Of a stretch of 64,000 nucleotides of DNA, positions 1 through 8,604 are shown piece after piece. This DNA is from UBA1206 sp041672465 (GTDB lineage Bacteria > Bacillota > Clostridia > Oscillospirales > CAG-382), in assembly GCA_041672465.1 (NCBI GenBank), contig JBAYZO010000001.1, positions 1-64,000 of the forward strand. The letters are read 5' to 3'. Below the pieces are notes generated by a model that did not search any database, was not told where the DNA came from, and saw nothing but the letters and a program-made list of their open reading frames with translations. The translations under genes were made by a program, and so were the position numbers. The first letter of the stretch is position 1. Each line of letters begins with the position of its first letter.

Positions 1-239
1 TAGCGGACAAAGTTAAAAAGGCCAAAAAGGGCGTGGGCTTTGACGCGTTTAACGAAACCTTTGTGGACATGGTAAAGGCGGGAATTATCGACCCGGCTAA
101 AGTCACCCGCTGCGCGCTCCAGAACGCGGCGTCCATCGCGGCCATGATTCTCACCACCGAGGCGATTGTCGCGGACAAGAAAGAAGAAAACCCCGCTCCG
201 AACCCCGGCATGGGCGGAATGGGCGGCGGGATGTATTAA
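1..239 (+). CDS. groL: GroEL (60 kDa chaperonin), C-terminal end
   Basis: This is the last ~79 codons of the chaperonin GroEL, cut by the window start; the reading frame is open from base 3 and ends in TAA at 237-239. GroEL forms the double-ring cytosolic folding chamber that works with GroES. The visible part has the conserved equatorial-domain segment with DPAKVTR and the run of alanines (NAASIAAMIL), then TTEAIVADKKEE and the flexible Gly-Met tail GGMGGGMY that is diagnostic of the family. A strong terminator follows 30 bases after the stop, so it is the last gene of its operon (groES would be expected upstream, outside the window). Identity is certain; only the missing N-terminal part cannot be assessed. 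Confidence 0.96.
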   Translation, partial: ADKVKKAKKGVGFDAFNETFVDMVKAGIIDPAKVTRCALQNAASIAAMILTTEAIVADKKEENPAPNPGMGGMGGGMY

Positions 240-271
240 TCCCGGCAAAGCAAATATAACCTGTCAAACCA

Positions 272-303
272 ACAAGCGGCCAAAACGGCCGCTTGTTTTT
301 TTA
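272..303 (+). terminator. Rho-independent terminator after groL
   Basis: A perfect 10-bp stem (272-281 pairing with 287-296, ACAAGCGGCC with GGCCGCTTGT) around a five-base loop is followed at once by a T-run. It ends the groL transcript. Confidence 0.88.
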
Positions 304-360
304 GGGTTTTTTCTTTTAAAAAAGCTCATCACCGCGCCGACAACCGTTTGTGGAAAGATG

Positions 361-389
361 TTGTATTTTTTATTAACTTATGCTATTAT
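361..389 (+). promoter_or_regulatory. Possible promoter of the ABC exporter pair
   Basis: TTGTAT (361-366) and TATTAT (384-389) are 17 bases apart, about 50 bases before the first ABC gene. The -10 box is good but the -35 box matches only the TTG, so this is a weak call. Confidence 0.3.
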
Positions 390-442
390 TAGCTTTAAGT
401 CGCGCTTATGTAAAACAGCGTTACAAAAAACAAAAGGTGATT

Positions 443-2254
443 ATGTCTATGTCAAAAAAACCGTCCGCCCCCAAGCGAAAGCCAAAGTACGGAAGTGTCT
501 CCTCATTTCGCTGGATAATGGGGCGGATATGGAAAACAAATAAGTTTATCGCCGTCTCCGCCGTTTCGGTAATTCCGCTGGCGATTATTTTATACGCGTT
601 CGGGCTTTATTTTCCCCCCGTTATGCTCGGGCTTTTTGAGGACGGCAGAGATTTTTCCACCATAGTCCTTGTCATCGGGGGACTTCTCGCGTCTCAGCTC
701 GTGTTTCGGCTCGCCAAAAACGTCGTCGACACAAAAAGAGAGGTGATGGAAAGGCTGTCGTCGTTTATACTCAGATACGAGTATACCGAAAAGCTGTTTG
801 ACCTCGACCGCTATCTGCTGCTTGACCCGGAGATTCAAAAAAAGCAAAACCGCGCCGGAAACGCAGTGTGGGGGAGCGGCAACAGATACCCGATAATTCT
901 CGCCAATATGTCGGTGGACATACTTTGTTTCTTTTTGTTCGGCACCGTCATAGCGTCGCTTAACGCCTTTATAATTATTCTTCTCATAGCCGGCTCGCTT
1001 ATAAATTACTTTGTGCAGAGATATAAAAGCCGCCGCGACTATCAGGACGCGGAAAACCGCGACCTCAACGAAAAAAAGCTTGGATATGTGTCGTTTGAAG
1101 TGTCCCGCGATATGAAATACGGCAAGGATATAAGGCTTTTCGGTCTTGCGCCCTTTCTCGCGGCAAAAGTTAAAACGCTTATAAAAGAGCATACATATTA
1201 CCTGAACAAAACCCAGCTCACCCAAACCGCCGTGACCGTCACCTCAAGCTTCGTGGCGCTTGTCCGCGATGGGGTCGCCTACTTTTTACTTATCAGCAAG
1301 GCTTTGGCGGGGGAGCTTTCAATAGCCGAGTTTTCACTGTACTTCGCGGCAATCTCGCAGCTTTCCAACTTTTTTTCGGGGATTCTCGGCGCGTGGACGC
1401 TCATGCGGGACGGCGCGCTCCAGATTTCCGACTACCGCGAATTTTTAGACATTGAGGGCAGGCTTTTCCGTGGGGAGGGTGTTTCCGCCCCCGCCGGAAA
1501 GCCGCTTTCCATTGAATTTAAAAACGTGTCCTACAAATACCCCGAAGGGGACAAGCAAGCGCTGAAAAACATAAGCTTTAAGATAGAGGCCGGCGAAAAA
1601 GCCGCCCTTGTCGGGCTTAACGGCGCGGGGAAAACAACCCTCACCATGCTTTGCTGCGGACTGCTTATCCCCGACGAGGGCGAGGTGCTTATAAACGGCC
1701 ACAGCGTTTTTGAGTATGACAGGGGGGTGTTGTACTCGCTGTTTTCGCTTGTCCCCCAGAACTATAACCTGATGCCCTCGTCTATCGCCGAAAATATAAC
1801 CGTCGCGCCCGAGGGCGAGCGGGACATGTCAAGGCTTATGGAATGCGTCGCCGCCGCGGGGCTTGACAAAAAAATAAGCTCCCTTGAAAAGGGGCTTGAA
1901 ACTCCGCTTAACAAGCGGTTTAACCCCGACGGCATTGAGCTTTCGGGGGGTGAAAAGCAAAAGCTCCTCCTCGCGCGCGCGCTCTACCGCGCCTCGCCGA
2001 TACTCATTCTTGACGAGCCCACCGCCGCTCTCGACCCCATAGCGGAGGACGAGATGTACCGCAAGTACAGCGAGAACACAAACAACTGTACTTCGGTTTT
2101 TATTTCCCACCGGCTTGCCTCCACCCGATTTTGCGATAAAATATATCTTCTCGACGGCATGACGCTCGCCGAGCGCGGAACCCACGGCGAACTCATGGCG
2201 CTTGGCGGAAAATACTTTGAGCTGTTTAACGTGCAGAGCGAATATTATAAATAA
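443..2254 (+). CDS. ABC exporter half-transporter, permease plus ATPase (first of a pair)
   Basis: This is a half-size ABC transporter of 603 residues in which a membrane domain is followed by a nucleotide-binding domain. I place the start at ATG 443 because AAAGGTG lies 5 bases upstream; an ATG at 449 is also possible, while the earlier in-frame ATG at 380 lacks a ribosome site. Several hydrophobic segments fill the first ~330 residues. The ATPase domain has Walker A GLNGAGKTT (~residue 390), signature LSGGEKQK (~500), Walker B LILDEP (~523) and the H-loop ISHR (~555), so the ATP site looks catalytically intact. A second half-transporter follows after 56 bases, which is the usual gene order of a heterodimeric exporter of the peptide, lipid or drug type. 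The substrate cannot be told from sequence. Confidence 0.9.
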   Translation: MSMSKKPSAPKRKPKYGSVSSFRWIMGRIWKTNKFIAVSAVSVIPLAIILYAFGLYFPPVMLGLFEDGRDFSTIVLVIGGLLASQLVFRLAKNVVDTKREVMERLSSFILRYEYTEKLFDLDRYLLLDPEIQKKQNRAGNAVWGSGNRYPIILANMSVDILCFFLFGTVIASLNAFIIILLIAGSLINYFVQRYKSRRDYQDAENRDLNEKKLGYVSFEVSRDMKYGKDIRLFGLAPFLAAKVKTLIKEHTYYLNKTQLTQTAVTVTSSFVALVRDGVAYFLLISKALAGELSIAEFSLYFAAISQLSNFFSGILGAWTLMRDGALQISDYREFLDIEGRLFRGEGVSAPAGKPLSIEFKNVSYKYPEGDKQALKNISFKIEAGEKAALVGLNGAGKTTLTMLCCGLLIPDEGEVLINGHSVFEYDRGVLYSLFSLVPQNYNLMPSSIAENITVAPEGERDMSRLMECVAAAGLDKKISSLEKGLETPLNKRFNPDGIELSGGEKQKLLLARALYRASPILILDEPTAALDPIAEDEMYRKYSENTNNCTSVFISHRLASTRFCDKIYLLDGMTLAERGTHGELMALGGKYFELFNVQSEYYK

Positions 2255-2310
2255 TTTCAGCGGATTGCCGCGTTAAAGCAAAAGCAAAACAAAATTTAAA
2301 GGAATTTTCT

Positions 2311-4197
2311 TTGGAAATGAAAAACAAAAACAAAAAAAGCAAAGAAAAGAAAAACAGCGAGTATATAAAAAACATTAAAATGATAAGCCGCGGGTATAAA
2401 ATGCTGTTTAAGCTCTCACCGGTAAATATGTTTTGGCGGACGGTAAACTGTATCTCGCAGCAGCTCACGCCGTATCTGACGCTGTTTATGTCGGCGCTTA
2501 TCATTAACGAAATCTTGGCGGGGGCGGGTAAAAACCGGCTTATCACCCTTGCGCTGATAACTGTCGGCGGGCAATTTCTTATCGCCGCCGCCATTAACTT
2601 TATAAACTGGAAAGCGGCGCAGTACGAGAGCGTAATGTGGCAGCACGAGGAGCTTTGCTACATGGAACACCAGAACGCCATGAAGTATGAATTTCTTGAG
2701 GATTCGGACGTTACCATGCTGAGAATGGAAATAGCGAACGCCAAACAGCAAAGCGCCATGGGCTTTATGCAGCTCTATTGGGGATACTGGTTTTTGCTGT
2801 CTTCAGCGGTTAATATTATCCTTTCGGTTTCCCTCACCGCGTCGATGATATTTAAAACCCCGGCCGTCTCGCCCGGCGGGCTTCTCGGCGCGGCGGCGTC
2901 CCCCGCGTCGGCGATAATCCTGCTTTTGCTTATAATCGGCGACGTTATTGTTTCCGTTTTTTCCTCGAATGTCGCCACGCTCAAGACAAGAACGCTTTGG
3001 GAGGGGTACCACAAGCGCAACATGCGGCTCGACGGCTATTTCCGCTGTCAGGGCAACGACTCCGCGGTGTTTGATATGCGGCGAATAATTCTCCCCAATT
3101 TTAAAAAAGCTGATAACCCCGCCTTTTTTAACGAAATCGGCAATATAAATTTAAAATACGGTACGCTTCAGCAGGTCTGGGCGGCGGTGATGTATTTTAT
3201 GCTGCTTCTTTTTGTCGGCGCCAAGGCTTATATCGGGGTTTTCGGCATAGGCAGCCTTATTCTCTACCGCGGAACGGTTGAAAGGTTTATCGGCGCCTGT
3301 TCCACAATCGGTGCGCGGGTGGGAAGACTGTTCAACAACAACAAATATATGAAAGATATTTTTACCTTCCTCGACCTCCCCCGCGCCGACGCCAAAGGCG
3401 GAGTACCGCTTAAAAAGACCGAGCCGCTCGACATTGAGTTTCGGGGAGTGTCTTTTAAATACCCCAAAACAGACGAATACGCCCTTAAAAACATATCGCT
3501 GAGGTTTAAAGCCGGTGAAAAAATTGCCATGGTGGGAATGAACGGCAGCGGCAAAACCACTTTAATCAAGCTTATCTGCCGGCTTTACGAACCCACGGAG
3601 GGGGAAATTTTGCTTGGCGGGAGGAATATAAACGACTACAAATACCACGATTATATGGCTTATATTTCGGTTGTGTTCCAGGACTTCACCGTGTTTGCCT
3701 TCAGCATTGCCGAAAACGTCGCGGGGGCGTTTTCCTATGACAGCCAAAAGGTTTTGGACTGCCTTAAAAAAGCCGGCCTTGGGGAGCGCGTGGCGGAGCT
3801 TGAGGACGGGATACAAACCACCGTATACCGCTATTATGAAAACAAAGGGATTGACCTGTCGGGCGGAGAGGCGCAAAAGCTTGCCATCGCGAGATCTCTG
3901 TATAAGGATTCGCCGCTTGTGATACTCGACGAGCCCACGGCGTCCCTTGACCCGGTCGCCGAGGCGGAGATATACTCAAGCTTTGACAACATGGTGGCGG
4001 GAAAAACGGCGATATATATAAGCCATCGGCTTTCGTCCTGCAAGTTTTGCGACAGCATCGCGGTGTTCCACGAAAGCTCTCTTGTTCAGTTCGGCTCCCA
4101 TAAAAGCCTTATCGAAAAACCCGACGGCAAATACTATGAGCTGTGGAACGCCCAGTCAAAATATTATGTCAGCGCCGGGAAAACAGATATGCCGTGA
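2311..4197 (+). CDS. ABC exporter half-transporter, permease plus ATPase (second of a pair)
   Basis: A 628-residue half-size ABC exporter, partner of the gene just upstream. The start is taken as TTG 2311, because AAAGGA ends 7 bases before it; ATG 2317, two codons on, would lie 13 bases away. The N-terminus is very lysine-rich before the first membrane segment. The ATPase domain has Walker A GMNGSGKTT (~residue 409), signature LSGGEAQK (~516), Walker B LVILDEP (~537) and ISHR (~570). Both partners therefore have complete ATP-site motifs; there is no sign of the degenerate site seen in some heterodimers. The gene converges with the GNAT gene at 4226, and no clear terminator lies between them. 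The substrate is unknown. Confidence 0.9.
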   Translation: MEMKNKNKKSKEKKNSEYIKNIKMISRGYKMLFKLSPVNMFWRTVNCISQQLTPYLTLFMSALIINEILAGAGKNRLITLALITVGGQFLIAAAINFINWKAAQYESVMWQHEELCYMEHQNAMKYEFLEDSDVTMLRMEIANAKQQSAMGFMQLYWGYWFLLSSAVNIILSVSLTASMIFKTPAVSPGGLLGAAASPASAIILLLLIIGDVIVSVFSSNVATLKTRTLWEGYHKRNMRLDGYFRCQGNDSAVFDMRRIILPNFKKADNPAFFNEIGNINLKYGTLQQVWAAVMYFMLLLFVGAKAYIGVFGIGSLILYRGTVERFIGACSTIGARVGRLFNNNKYMKDIFTFLDLPRADAKGGVPLKKTEPLDIEFRGVSFKYPKTDEYALKNISLRFKAGEKIAMVGMNGSGKTTLIKLICRLYEPTEGEILLGGRNINDYKYHDYMAYISVVFQDFTVFAFSIAENVAGAFSYDSQKVLDCLKKAGLGERVAELEDGIQTTVYRYYENKGIDLSGGEAQKLAIARSLYKDSPLVILDEPTASLDPVAEAEIYSSFDNMVAGKTAIYISHRLSSCKFCDSIAVFHESSLVQFGSHKSLIEKPDGKYYELWNAQSKYYVSAGKTDMP

Positions 4198-4225
4198 GAA
4201 AGTATAAAAATACTCATTGTGTACG

Positions 4226-4651
4226 TTACAGTACTTTTTGATATATTTGTTGTCCATGTATATCGCCGATTGATTTATAGCCACATTTCTCATAGAATTT
4301 TTCCGCATTTTTATCCGCGCCAAGTGTTATATATTTGAAATTTAAATCCTTTGCGTTAGTTTCAAAGCGTTGAATAAGTTTTTTTGTTATTCCTCTCATT
4401 CGGTAATTTTCATCACAAGCAGTAAAGCCCATTACCAAACTCTCTGTACTTTCAGGCCGCCCTAATACAGCAGCTATAACCTTTTTATCTTGTTGTGCAA
4501 ATATTAAAACTCGGCTGTAATTTTCTATCCTTTTTTGCCAGTCCCCATATTTGTAATTATCAACTTGTTTTAAGTGTTTCCCTAAAATATCATAACAAAA
4601 ATCCAAGACTAATTTAAGCTGATCTTCGTTTTCAATATAAGAAATCTGCAT
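4226..4651 (-). CDS. GNAT-family N-acetyltransferase
   Basis: A 141-residue single-domain GNAT acetyltransferase, which would transfer an acetyl group from acetyl-CoA to an amine; the acceptor is not known. The acetyl-CoA loop is recognisable as RMRGITKKLI (a variant of the Q/RxxGxG/A motif), followed by the C-terminal GADKNAEKFYEKCGYKSIG segment typical of GNAT motif B. The gene is clearly more AT-rich than its neighbours, with many A/T wobble bases, and lies next to a tandem-hairpin repeat and a tRNA gene, which suggests acquisition by transfer. The ribosome site is weak (only a GGGG stretch about 10 bases upstream). It converges with the ABC pair. Confidence 0.82.
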   Translation of the reverse strand: MQISYIENEDQLKLVLDFCYDILGKHLKQVDNYKYGDWQKRIENYSRVLIFAQQDKKVIAAVLGRPESTESLVMGFTACDENYRMRGITKKLIQRFETNAKDLNFKYITLGADKNAEKFYEKCGYKSIGDIHGQQIYQKVL

Positions 4652-4829
4652 AACAGCAACCCCAAATATTAAATTTACTTGTTATCTTTATTATAACCAA
4701 AACCTGCCGGAAAAGCAATTTGAACTTTTTCGACAGGTTTTGTATTGGCAGAGTGCTATAAAAAAGTTATTTAAGCAGTTTTGTAGAAGTGTCACCTATC
4801 ATTTACTCCCCCACAATTTCAAAAGAAAC
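4652..4829. other. AT-rich spacer between the GNAT gene and the hairpin array
   Basis: No open frame of note. It would hold the promoter of the leftward GNAT gene. A small inverted repeat, AACCTGCCGGAAAAG with CTTTTTCGACAGGTT, lies at roughly 4701-4741 and could form an imperfect hairpin. Nothing else is supportable. Confidence 0.5.
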
Positions 4830-5158
4830 GAATGAAGTCGTGGCTTCATGCGCCGATAGGCGCGATTTGTTGAAAAAAGCGCCAAAAGGCAATGAATAAA
4901 AATTAGAAGTAAAACTTCTAACCTATTTACTTTGGGTCTTATTTTTTTATGTTAAATGAAATATTGCTCCGCAATATGAAATAATGGTCTCACGACCATT
5001 ATGATATTTTCTGCTAAAGCAGAAAGTGAAATAAAATAAATCCACTCACGCCCGCAGGCATTTCATACGCCGGCAGGCGTATTTCATGTGCGATAGCACA
5101 TTTCACAAATCCGTAAGGATTTATTTAATTGAAAAAAGCGCCAAAAGGCGCTTTTTTC
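4830..5158. repeat. Tandem-hairpin repeat array, copy 1, ending at the CCA of tRNA-Gln
   Basis: About 330 bases consisting mostly of short hairpins set in a row and separated by GAAAT/ATTTCAT-like spacers. Readable stems include ATATTGC/GCAATAT, AATGGTC/GACCATT, TTCTGC/GCAGAA, GCC/GGC, ATACGCC/GGCGTAT, ATGTGC/GCACAT, AAATCC/GGATTT and finally the 11-bp AAAAAAGCGCC/GGCGCTTTTTT. A second copy lies at 34171-34505 in the same orientation and in the same position relative to a tRNA. Differences between the copies fall mostly in the loops. I see no coding frame in it. It resembles a non-autonomous repeat or structured RNA family, but I cannot name it. Confidence 0.8.
5132..5157 (-). terminator. Terminator of tRNA-Gln, last hairpin of the repeat array
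   Basis: A perfect 11-bp stem (5132-5142 with 5147-5157) around AAAA has T-runs on both strands. It lies directly after the tRNA on the minus strand and should end its transcript. Confidence 0.75.
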
Positions 5159-5235
5159 TGGCAGGGATAGCTGGATTTGAACCAGCGAATGCAGGAGTCA
5201 AAGTCCTGTGCCTTAACCGGCTTGGCTATATCCCT
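5159..5235 (-). tRNA. tRNA-Gln (anticodon UUG), CCA encoded
   Basis: On the minus strand the gene runs from AGGGATA to TATCCCT with discriminator G and an encoded CCA (77 nt). The anticodon arm CAGGA-CTTTGAC-TCCTG gives anticodon TTG, hence glutamine, and the T arm carries GGTTCAAATCC. U34 of this tRNA is a known target of MnmE/MnmG, whose genes lie in the leftward operon just upstream. It has its own consensus promoter at 5266-5294. Confidence 0.95.
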
Positions 5236-5265
5236 TTATAAAACCGCGAAGCATAAAGCTCAATG

Positions 5266-5294
5266 ATTATACTTTACAAAACCAATTTTGTCAA
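5266..5294 (-). promoter_or_regulatory. Promoter of tRNA-Gln
   Basis: On the minus strand TTGACA (5289-5294) and TATAAT (5266-5271) are exactly 17 bases apart, a perfect housekeeping-sigma promoter. It overlaps the last bases of the NUDIX gene, so the tRNA can be made independently of the upstream operon. Confidence 0.87.
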
Positions 5295-5920
5295 TCCCAA
5301 AAATAACGTTTGGCGGTTATCCGCTTTATATAATCATACCCGCAGGCAATTATAGAGGCGTGGTCGCCTGCTATCTTCCCCGCAACTCCGGCGGTGAAAA
5401 CCGGGTCGCAGGGGCGGCAGTCGGCGGGCACGCTTTTTTTATACATATACATTATGACTTCATCGCCGCGGCTAAGCTTAATACGTCCGGTTTCTTCTCC
5501 GTTTTTCTCTTCCAAAACCTCGCCTTGGATTTTAAACGCCGCCGCCATATCGGCGTCGTCCCCCGCCTTTGGTTGAATATCCTCCGAAAAGGCAACAAAC
5601 GGAACGGTTATTATCCGTGTTCGGGGATCCCTTTTTGGATTTGAAAACACCGGCAGCTGCTTTAGGCCGCTTACCTTAACGCCGGTCTCCTCAAAAAGTT
5701 CGCGGGCTCCGCCCTCCTCGGCCGTCTCGTCCTTTTCAATAAACCCGCCGGGGAGCGCCCACTTCCCCAAAAACGGGTGTCCGCCCCGCTTTATTAAAAT
5801 AAGGGTTTGTGCTTTTGGGTTATAGGCGAAAACATCAACCGTCACCGAGAGGCGGTCGAATTTTGAGGGGTCATAATTTTTTAAAAATTCTTCCTCGGTA
5901 AGTCCCTGTCTGTCAAGCAT
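5291..5920 (-). CDS. NUDIX hydrolase
   Basis: A 209-residue NUDIX-family pyrophosphohydrolase, which splits a nucleoside diphosphate linked to another group; the substrate is not evident. The complete NUDIX box starts at G59 and has E65, R73-E74, E77-E78 and G80 in register (GX5EX7REUXEEXGU). The preceding LPGGF and WALPGG context fits ADP-ribose or NADH pyrophosphatase-like members. I set the start at ATG 5920, where GGGAGG stands 7 bases upstream; a longer frame to TTG 5938 has no site of its own. It is the last gene of the trmL-mnmE-mnmG-rsmG operon, 14 bases after rsmG. Confidence 0.88.
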   Translation of the reverse strand: MLDRQGLTEEEFLKNYDPSKFDRLSVTVDVFAYNPKAQTLILIKRGGHPFLGKWALPGGFIEKDETAEEGGARELFEETGVKVSGLKQLPVFSNPKRDPRTRIITVPFVAFSEDIQPKAGDDADMAAAFKIQGEVLEEKNGEETGRIKLSRGDEVIMYMYKKSVPADCRPCDPVFTAGVAGKIAGDHASIIACGYDYIKRITAKRYFWD

Positions 5921-5934
5921 TCTACAACCTCCCT

Positions 5935-6627
5935 TCAAAGCGGCTTTTTTATTATCGCGGCATATGCTCTCGGGAAGCCCTTCGGCGTTTGGAAAACCTT
6001 TTTAACGCACACCAGCGACCTTGACCTGCCTGTTATGGGGAGTTTATAATAAGTGACGCTCATAACCTCCCCGCCGAGAGTTTTAACGGCGTTTTTCGCG
6101 GAATCAATTTCGCTTTGCGCGTCGTCTCCCTTCATCGACACAAAATACCCGCCGGGTTTTACAAAGGGCAGGCAGAGCTCGGACAGCACCCCAAGCTTTG
6201 CCACTCCGCGCGCGACAACGGTGTCAAAACTTTCGCGAAACTTTTTGTCAAGCGCCAAAACCTCTGCCCTGCCGCGACTAACTTTAATGTTGCCGATACA
6301 GAGCTGTTTTGCCGTAGAACTTAAAAATTCCGCCTTTTTTCGGGAAGCTTCGATACAAGTTACCTCAAGCCCCGACGCGATTGCGATGGGAAACGCGGGG
6401 AGCCCGCCCCCGCTGCCGATATCCGCCACCCTGCCGCCAAAGCACGGCAGAGTCAGCAGGTACAAGGAATCAATAAAATGAATTTCCGCCGCCTCTTTTG
6501 GGTTTGTAACCGAAGTGAGGTTCATCACCTTATTTTTTTCGGCAAGCGCCGTAAAGAAATCTACCATCAGGTTCAGCATTTCAAGCGTGAGCGGAACGGG
6601 GGAGCCGCCGCGGATAATGTCAATCAA
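5935..6627 (-). CDS. rsmG: 16S rRNA (guanine-527-N7) methyltransferase RsmG
   Basis: RsmG (GidB) methylates N7 of G527 in 16S rRNA using S-adenosylmethionine. The SAM-binding motif VADIGSGGGLP and the KNKVMNLTS N-terminal segment are typical, as is FDTVVARGVA in the middle of the domain. The start is best placed at TTG 6627: GGGGGAG lies about 6 bases upstream and the resulting 230 residues match the family length. This start overlaps the mnmG stop by 8 bases, so the two genes are probably translationally coupled. mnmG-rsmG adjacency is one of the most conserved gene pairs in bacteria. Confidence 0.93.
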   Translation of the reverse strand: MIDIIRGGSPVPLTLEMLNLMVDFFTALAEKNKVMNLTSVTNPKEAAEIHFIDSLYLLTLPCFGGRVADIGSGGGLPAFPIAIASGLEVTCIEASRKKAEFLSSTAKQLCIGNIKVSRGRAEVLALDKKFRESFDTVVARGVAKLGVLSELCLPFVKPGGYFVSMKGDDAQSEIDSAKNAVKTLGGEVMSVTYYKLPITGRSRSLVCVKKVFQTPKGFPRAYAAIIKKPL

Positions 6628-8491
6628 GCTTTCTCCCCCTTTGCGAAAGGTAAATAAGCAGCACCGAAATATCCGCCGGAGAAACCCCCGAAATGCGCGA
6701 GGCGCGGCCGATTGATTCCGGGCGGACTTTCTCAAGCTTTTGCCTTGCCTCTATCCTAAGGCCTTTTATTTCGCCGTAGCATATATCATGGGGGAGCTTT
6801 TTCTCCTCAAGGCTTTTAAAGCGGCGCACCTGAGCCATTTCTTTTTTAATATAGCCCTCGTATTTTATTTCGGTCTCAACCCTTTCGGCTATGTGACGGC
6901 TAAGGCCGGGCCTCCCCTCAAGGCGGTAAATATCGCTTATCCCCACCCCCGGGCGCTTTAAAAGCTCGGCTTTTTTTATTCCCGTAACCGCTCTCCCGTA
7001 GCCCTTTGAGTTTAACAGCCCGTCGAGTTCCTCCCCCGCCGGCAGGGTTTCGCACTTTAGCCGCTCGATTTCAGCCGAAAGCGCTTCTTCTTCCTTTAAA
7101 AACTTTTCATAGCCGGCGCGGGACACCAGCCCTAACTCAAAACCCTTTTTTAAAAGCCTTGTCTTGGCGTTGTCCTGCCTTAGGTAAAGCCGATACTCGC
7201 TCCGGCTTGTCATCATTCGGTAGGGCTCGTTTGTGCCTTTTGTCACAAGGTCGTCAATAAGGGTTCCGATATAGCACTCCCCGCGGGTGAGGATAAAGTC
7301 ACCCTTGCCCATGATTTTCAGCGCGGCGTTTATCCCGGCTATAAGCCCCTGCGCGGCGGCTTCCTCATAGCCCGACGAGCCGTTGAACTGCCCCGCGCCG
7401 TAAAGCCCGGAAATATCCCTGAACTCAAGCGTCGGCCTTAGCTGAGTGGGGTCGGCGCAGTCGTATTCGATCGCGTACGCGGTGCGCATTATCTCCGCGC
7501 GGGCAAGGCCTTTTACCGAATGAACCACCTCCCGCTGGACTTCCTCCGGCAGGGACGACGACAGGCCCTGCAGATACATCTCGGACGTGTCGGCGCCCAT
7601 AGGCTCTGCGAAAACCTGATGCCTTTCCTTATCGGCGAACTTCACGATTTTATCTTCTATCGAGGGGCAATACCTCGGCCCCGTGCCCTTAATAACCCCG
7701 GCGTACAGCGGCGAGCGGTGAAGGTTTTTTAAAATTATCTCATGAGTTTTTTCGTTTGTGTAGGTGATATAGCAATTTTTTTGGTTTACCCCAAACTCGT
7801 TCGCGGTAAACAGCCGCGCCGGCTCGTCGCCCTCCTGAAGCGCCATTTCCCCGTAATCAAGGCTTGCGGCGGCGACCCTCGGCGGGGTGCCGGTTTTAAA
7901 GCGGAGCAGCTTGACCCCGCGCCCCGATAAATCTTCCGCCAGCGGCTTTGCCGGGAGGGTGTTGTCGGGCCCCGCCTCATACGACGCCTCACCCACTATT
8001 ATTCTGCCGCCAAGCGAAGTCCCGGTGGCGATGATTACCGCTTTTGAATAGTAAAGCGCGCCGAAAGAGGTGTAAACCCCCGAAAGGGTTTCTTTTTCAA
8101 AATAAAGCCTTGTCACTTCCCCCTGAACGAGCAGCAGGTTCGGGGTTGACTCCAAAGTTTTTTTCATATAATTGCGGTAGGCGACGCGGTCGGTCTGAAG
8201 TCTCAGAGATCGCACGGCGGGCCCTTTTGAAAAGTTAAGCGTCCTCGACTGGAGCATTGCTTTATCTGCCGCTCTCCCCATCTCCCCGCCGAGAGCGTCA
8301 ATCTCAAACACAAGCTGGCCTTTTCCCGTCCCGCCGATAGAGGGGTTGCAGGGCATGTTCCCGACAAGGTCCATGTTTAGGGTAAAAACCGCCGTTTTCA
8401 TTCCCAACCTCGCGGCGGCGAGCGCGGCCTCTATGCCGGCGTGACCCGCCCCCACCACAATAATATCAAAATTAAGTTCGTTAATGCTCAT
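6620..8491 (-). CDS. mnmG: tRNA uridine-5-carboxymethylaminomethyl modification protein MnmG
   Basis: MnmG (GidA) is the FAD-binding partner of MnmE; the complex installs carboxymethylaminomethyl at C5 of U34 in tRNAs that read two-codon NNA/NNG sets and Leu(UAA). The 623-residue length is normal. The N-terminal dinucleotide-binding motif VVGAGHAGIEAA (~residues 12-23) and the conserved CNPSIGG motif (~48-54) are present, as is the C-terminal helical part that binds MnmE. It sits downstream of mnmE with about 110 bases between them that hold two inverted repeats. The last bases overlap rsmG. Confidence 0.96.
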   Translation of the reverse strand: MSINELNFDIIVVGAGHAGIEAALAAARLGMKTAVFTLNMDLVGNMPCNPSIGGTGKGQLVFEIDALGGEMGRAADKAMLQSRTLNFSKGPAVRSLRLQTDRVAYRNYMKKTLESTPNLLLVQGEVTRLYFEKETLSGVYTSFGALYYSKAVIIATGTSLGGRIIVGEASYEAGPDNTLPAKPLAEDLSGRGVKLLRFKTGTPPRVAAASLDYGEMALQEGDEPARLFTANEFGVNQKNCYITYTNEKTHEIILKNLHRSPLYAGVIKGTGPRYCPSIEDKIVKFADKERHQVFAEPMGADTSEMYLQGLSSSLPEEVQREVVHSVKGLARAEIMRTAYAIEYDCADPTQLRPTLEFRDISGLYGAGQFNGSSGYEEAAAQGLIAGINAALKIMGKGDFILTRGECYIGTLIDDLVTKGTNEPYRMMTSRSEYRLYLRQDNAKTRLLKKGFELGLVSRAGYEKFLKEEEALSAEIERLKCETLPAGEELDGLLNSKGYGRAVTGIKKAELLKRPGVGISDIYRLEGRPGLSRHIAERVETEIKYEGYIKKEMAQVRRFKSLEEKKLPHDICYGEIKGLRIEARQKLEKVRPESIGRASRISGVSPADISVLLIYLSQRGRKLD

Positions 8492-8529
8492 TTTATAGTC
8501 CTAAATGCTAAATTTACCTTTATTTTTAT

Positions 8530-8604
8530 GCAGTAAACAGCTCGTCTCTTGGCGAGATATTTACTGCCGCTGTAAAAAAGCTGTTTACAGTTTTTTTACA
8601 GCAT
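8530..8604 (-). terminator. Two tandem inverted repeats between mnmE and mnmG
   Basis: GCAGTAAA (8530-8537) pairs with TTTACTGC (8561-8568), and GCTGTAAAAA (8569-8578) pairs with TTTTTACAGC just before the mnmE stop. Read leftward, the mnmE transcript would form a hairpin with a T-run. It may partly terminate or process the mnmE-mnmG transcript. Confidence 0.4.

Noticed and set aside
590..1225. 211-codon frame antisense to the first ABC gene
   Set aside because: It is a shadow of a well-supported transporter gene on the other strand.
4830..5158. Possible CRISPR array, because of regular short units
   Set aside because: The units are hairpins of different sequence, not identical repeats with unique spacers, and no cas genes are present.
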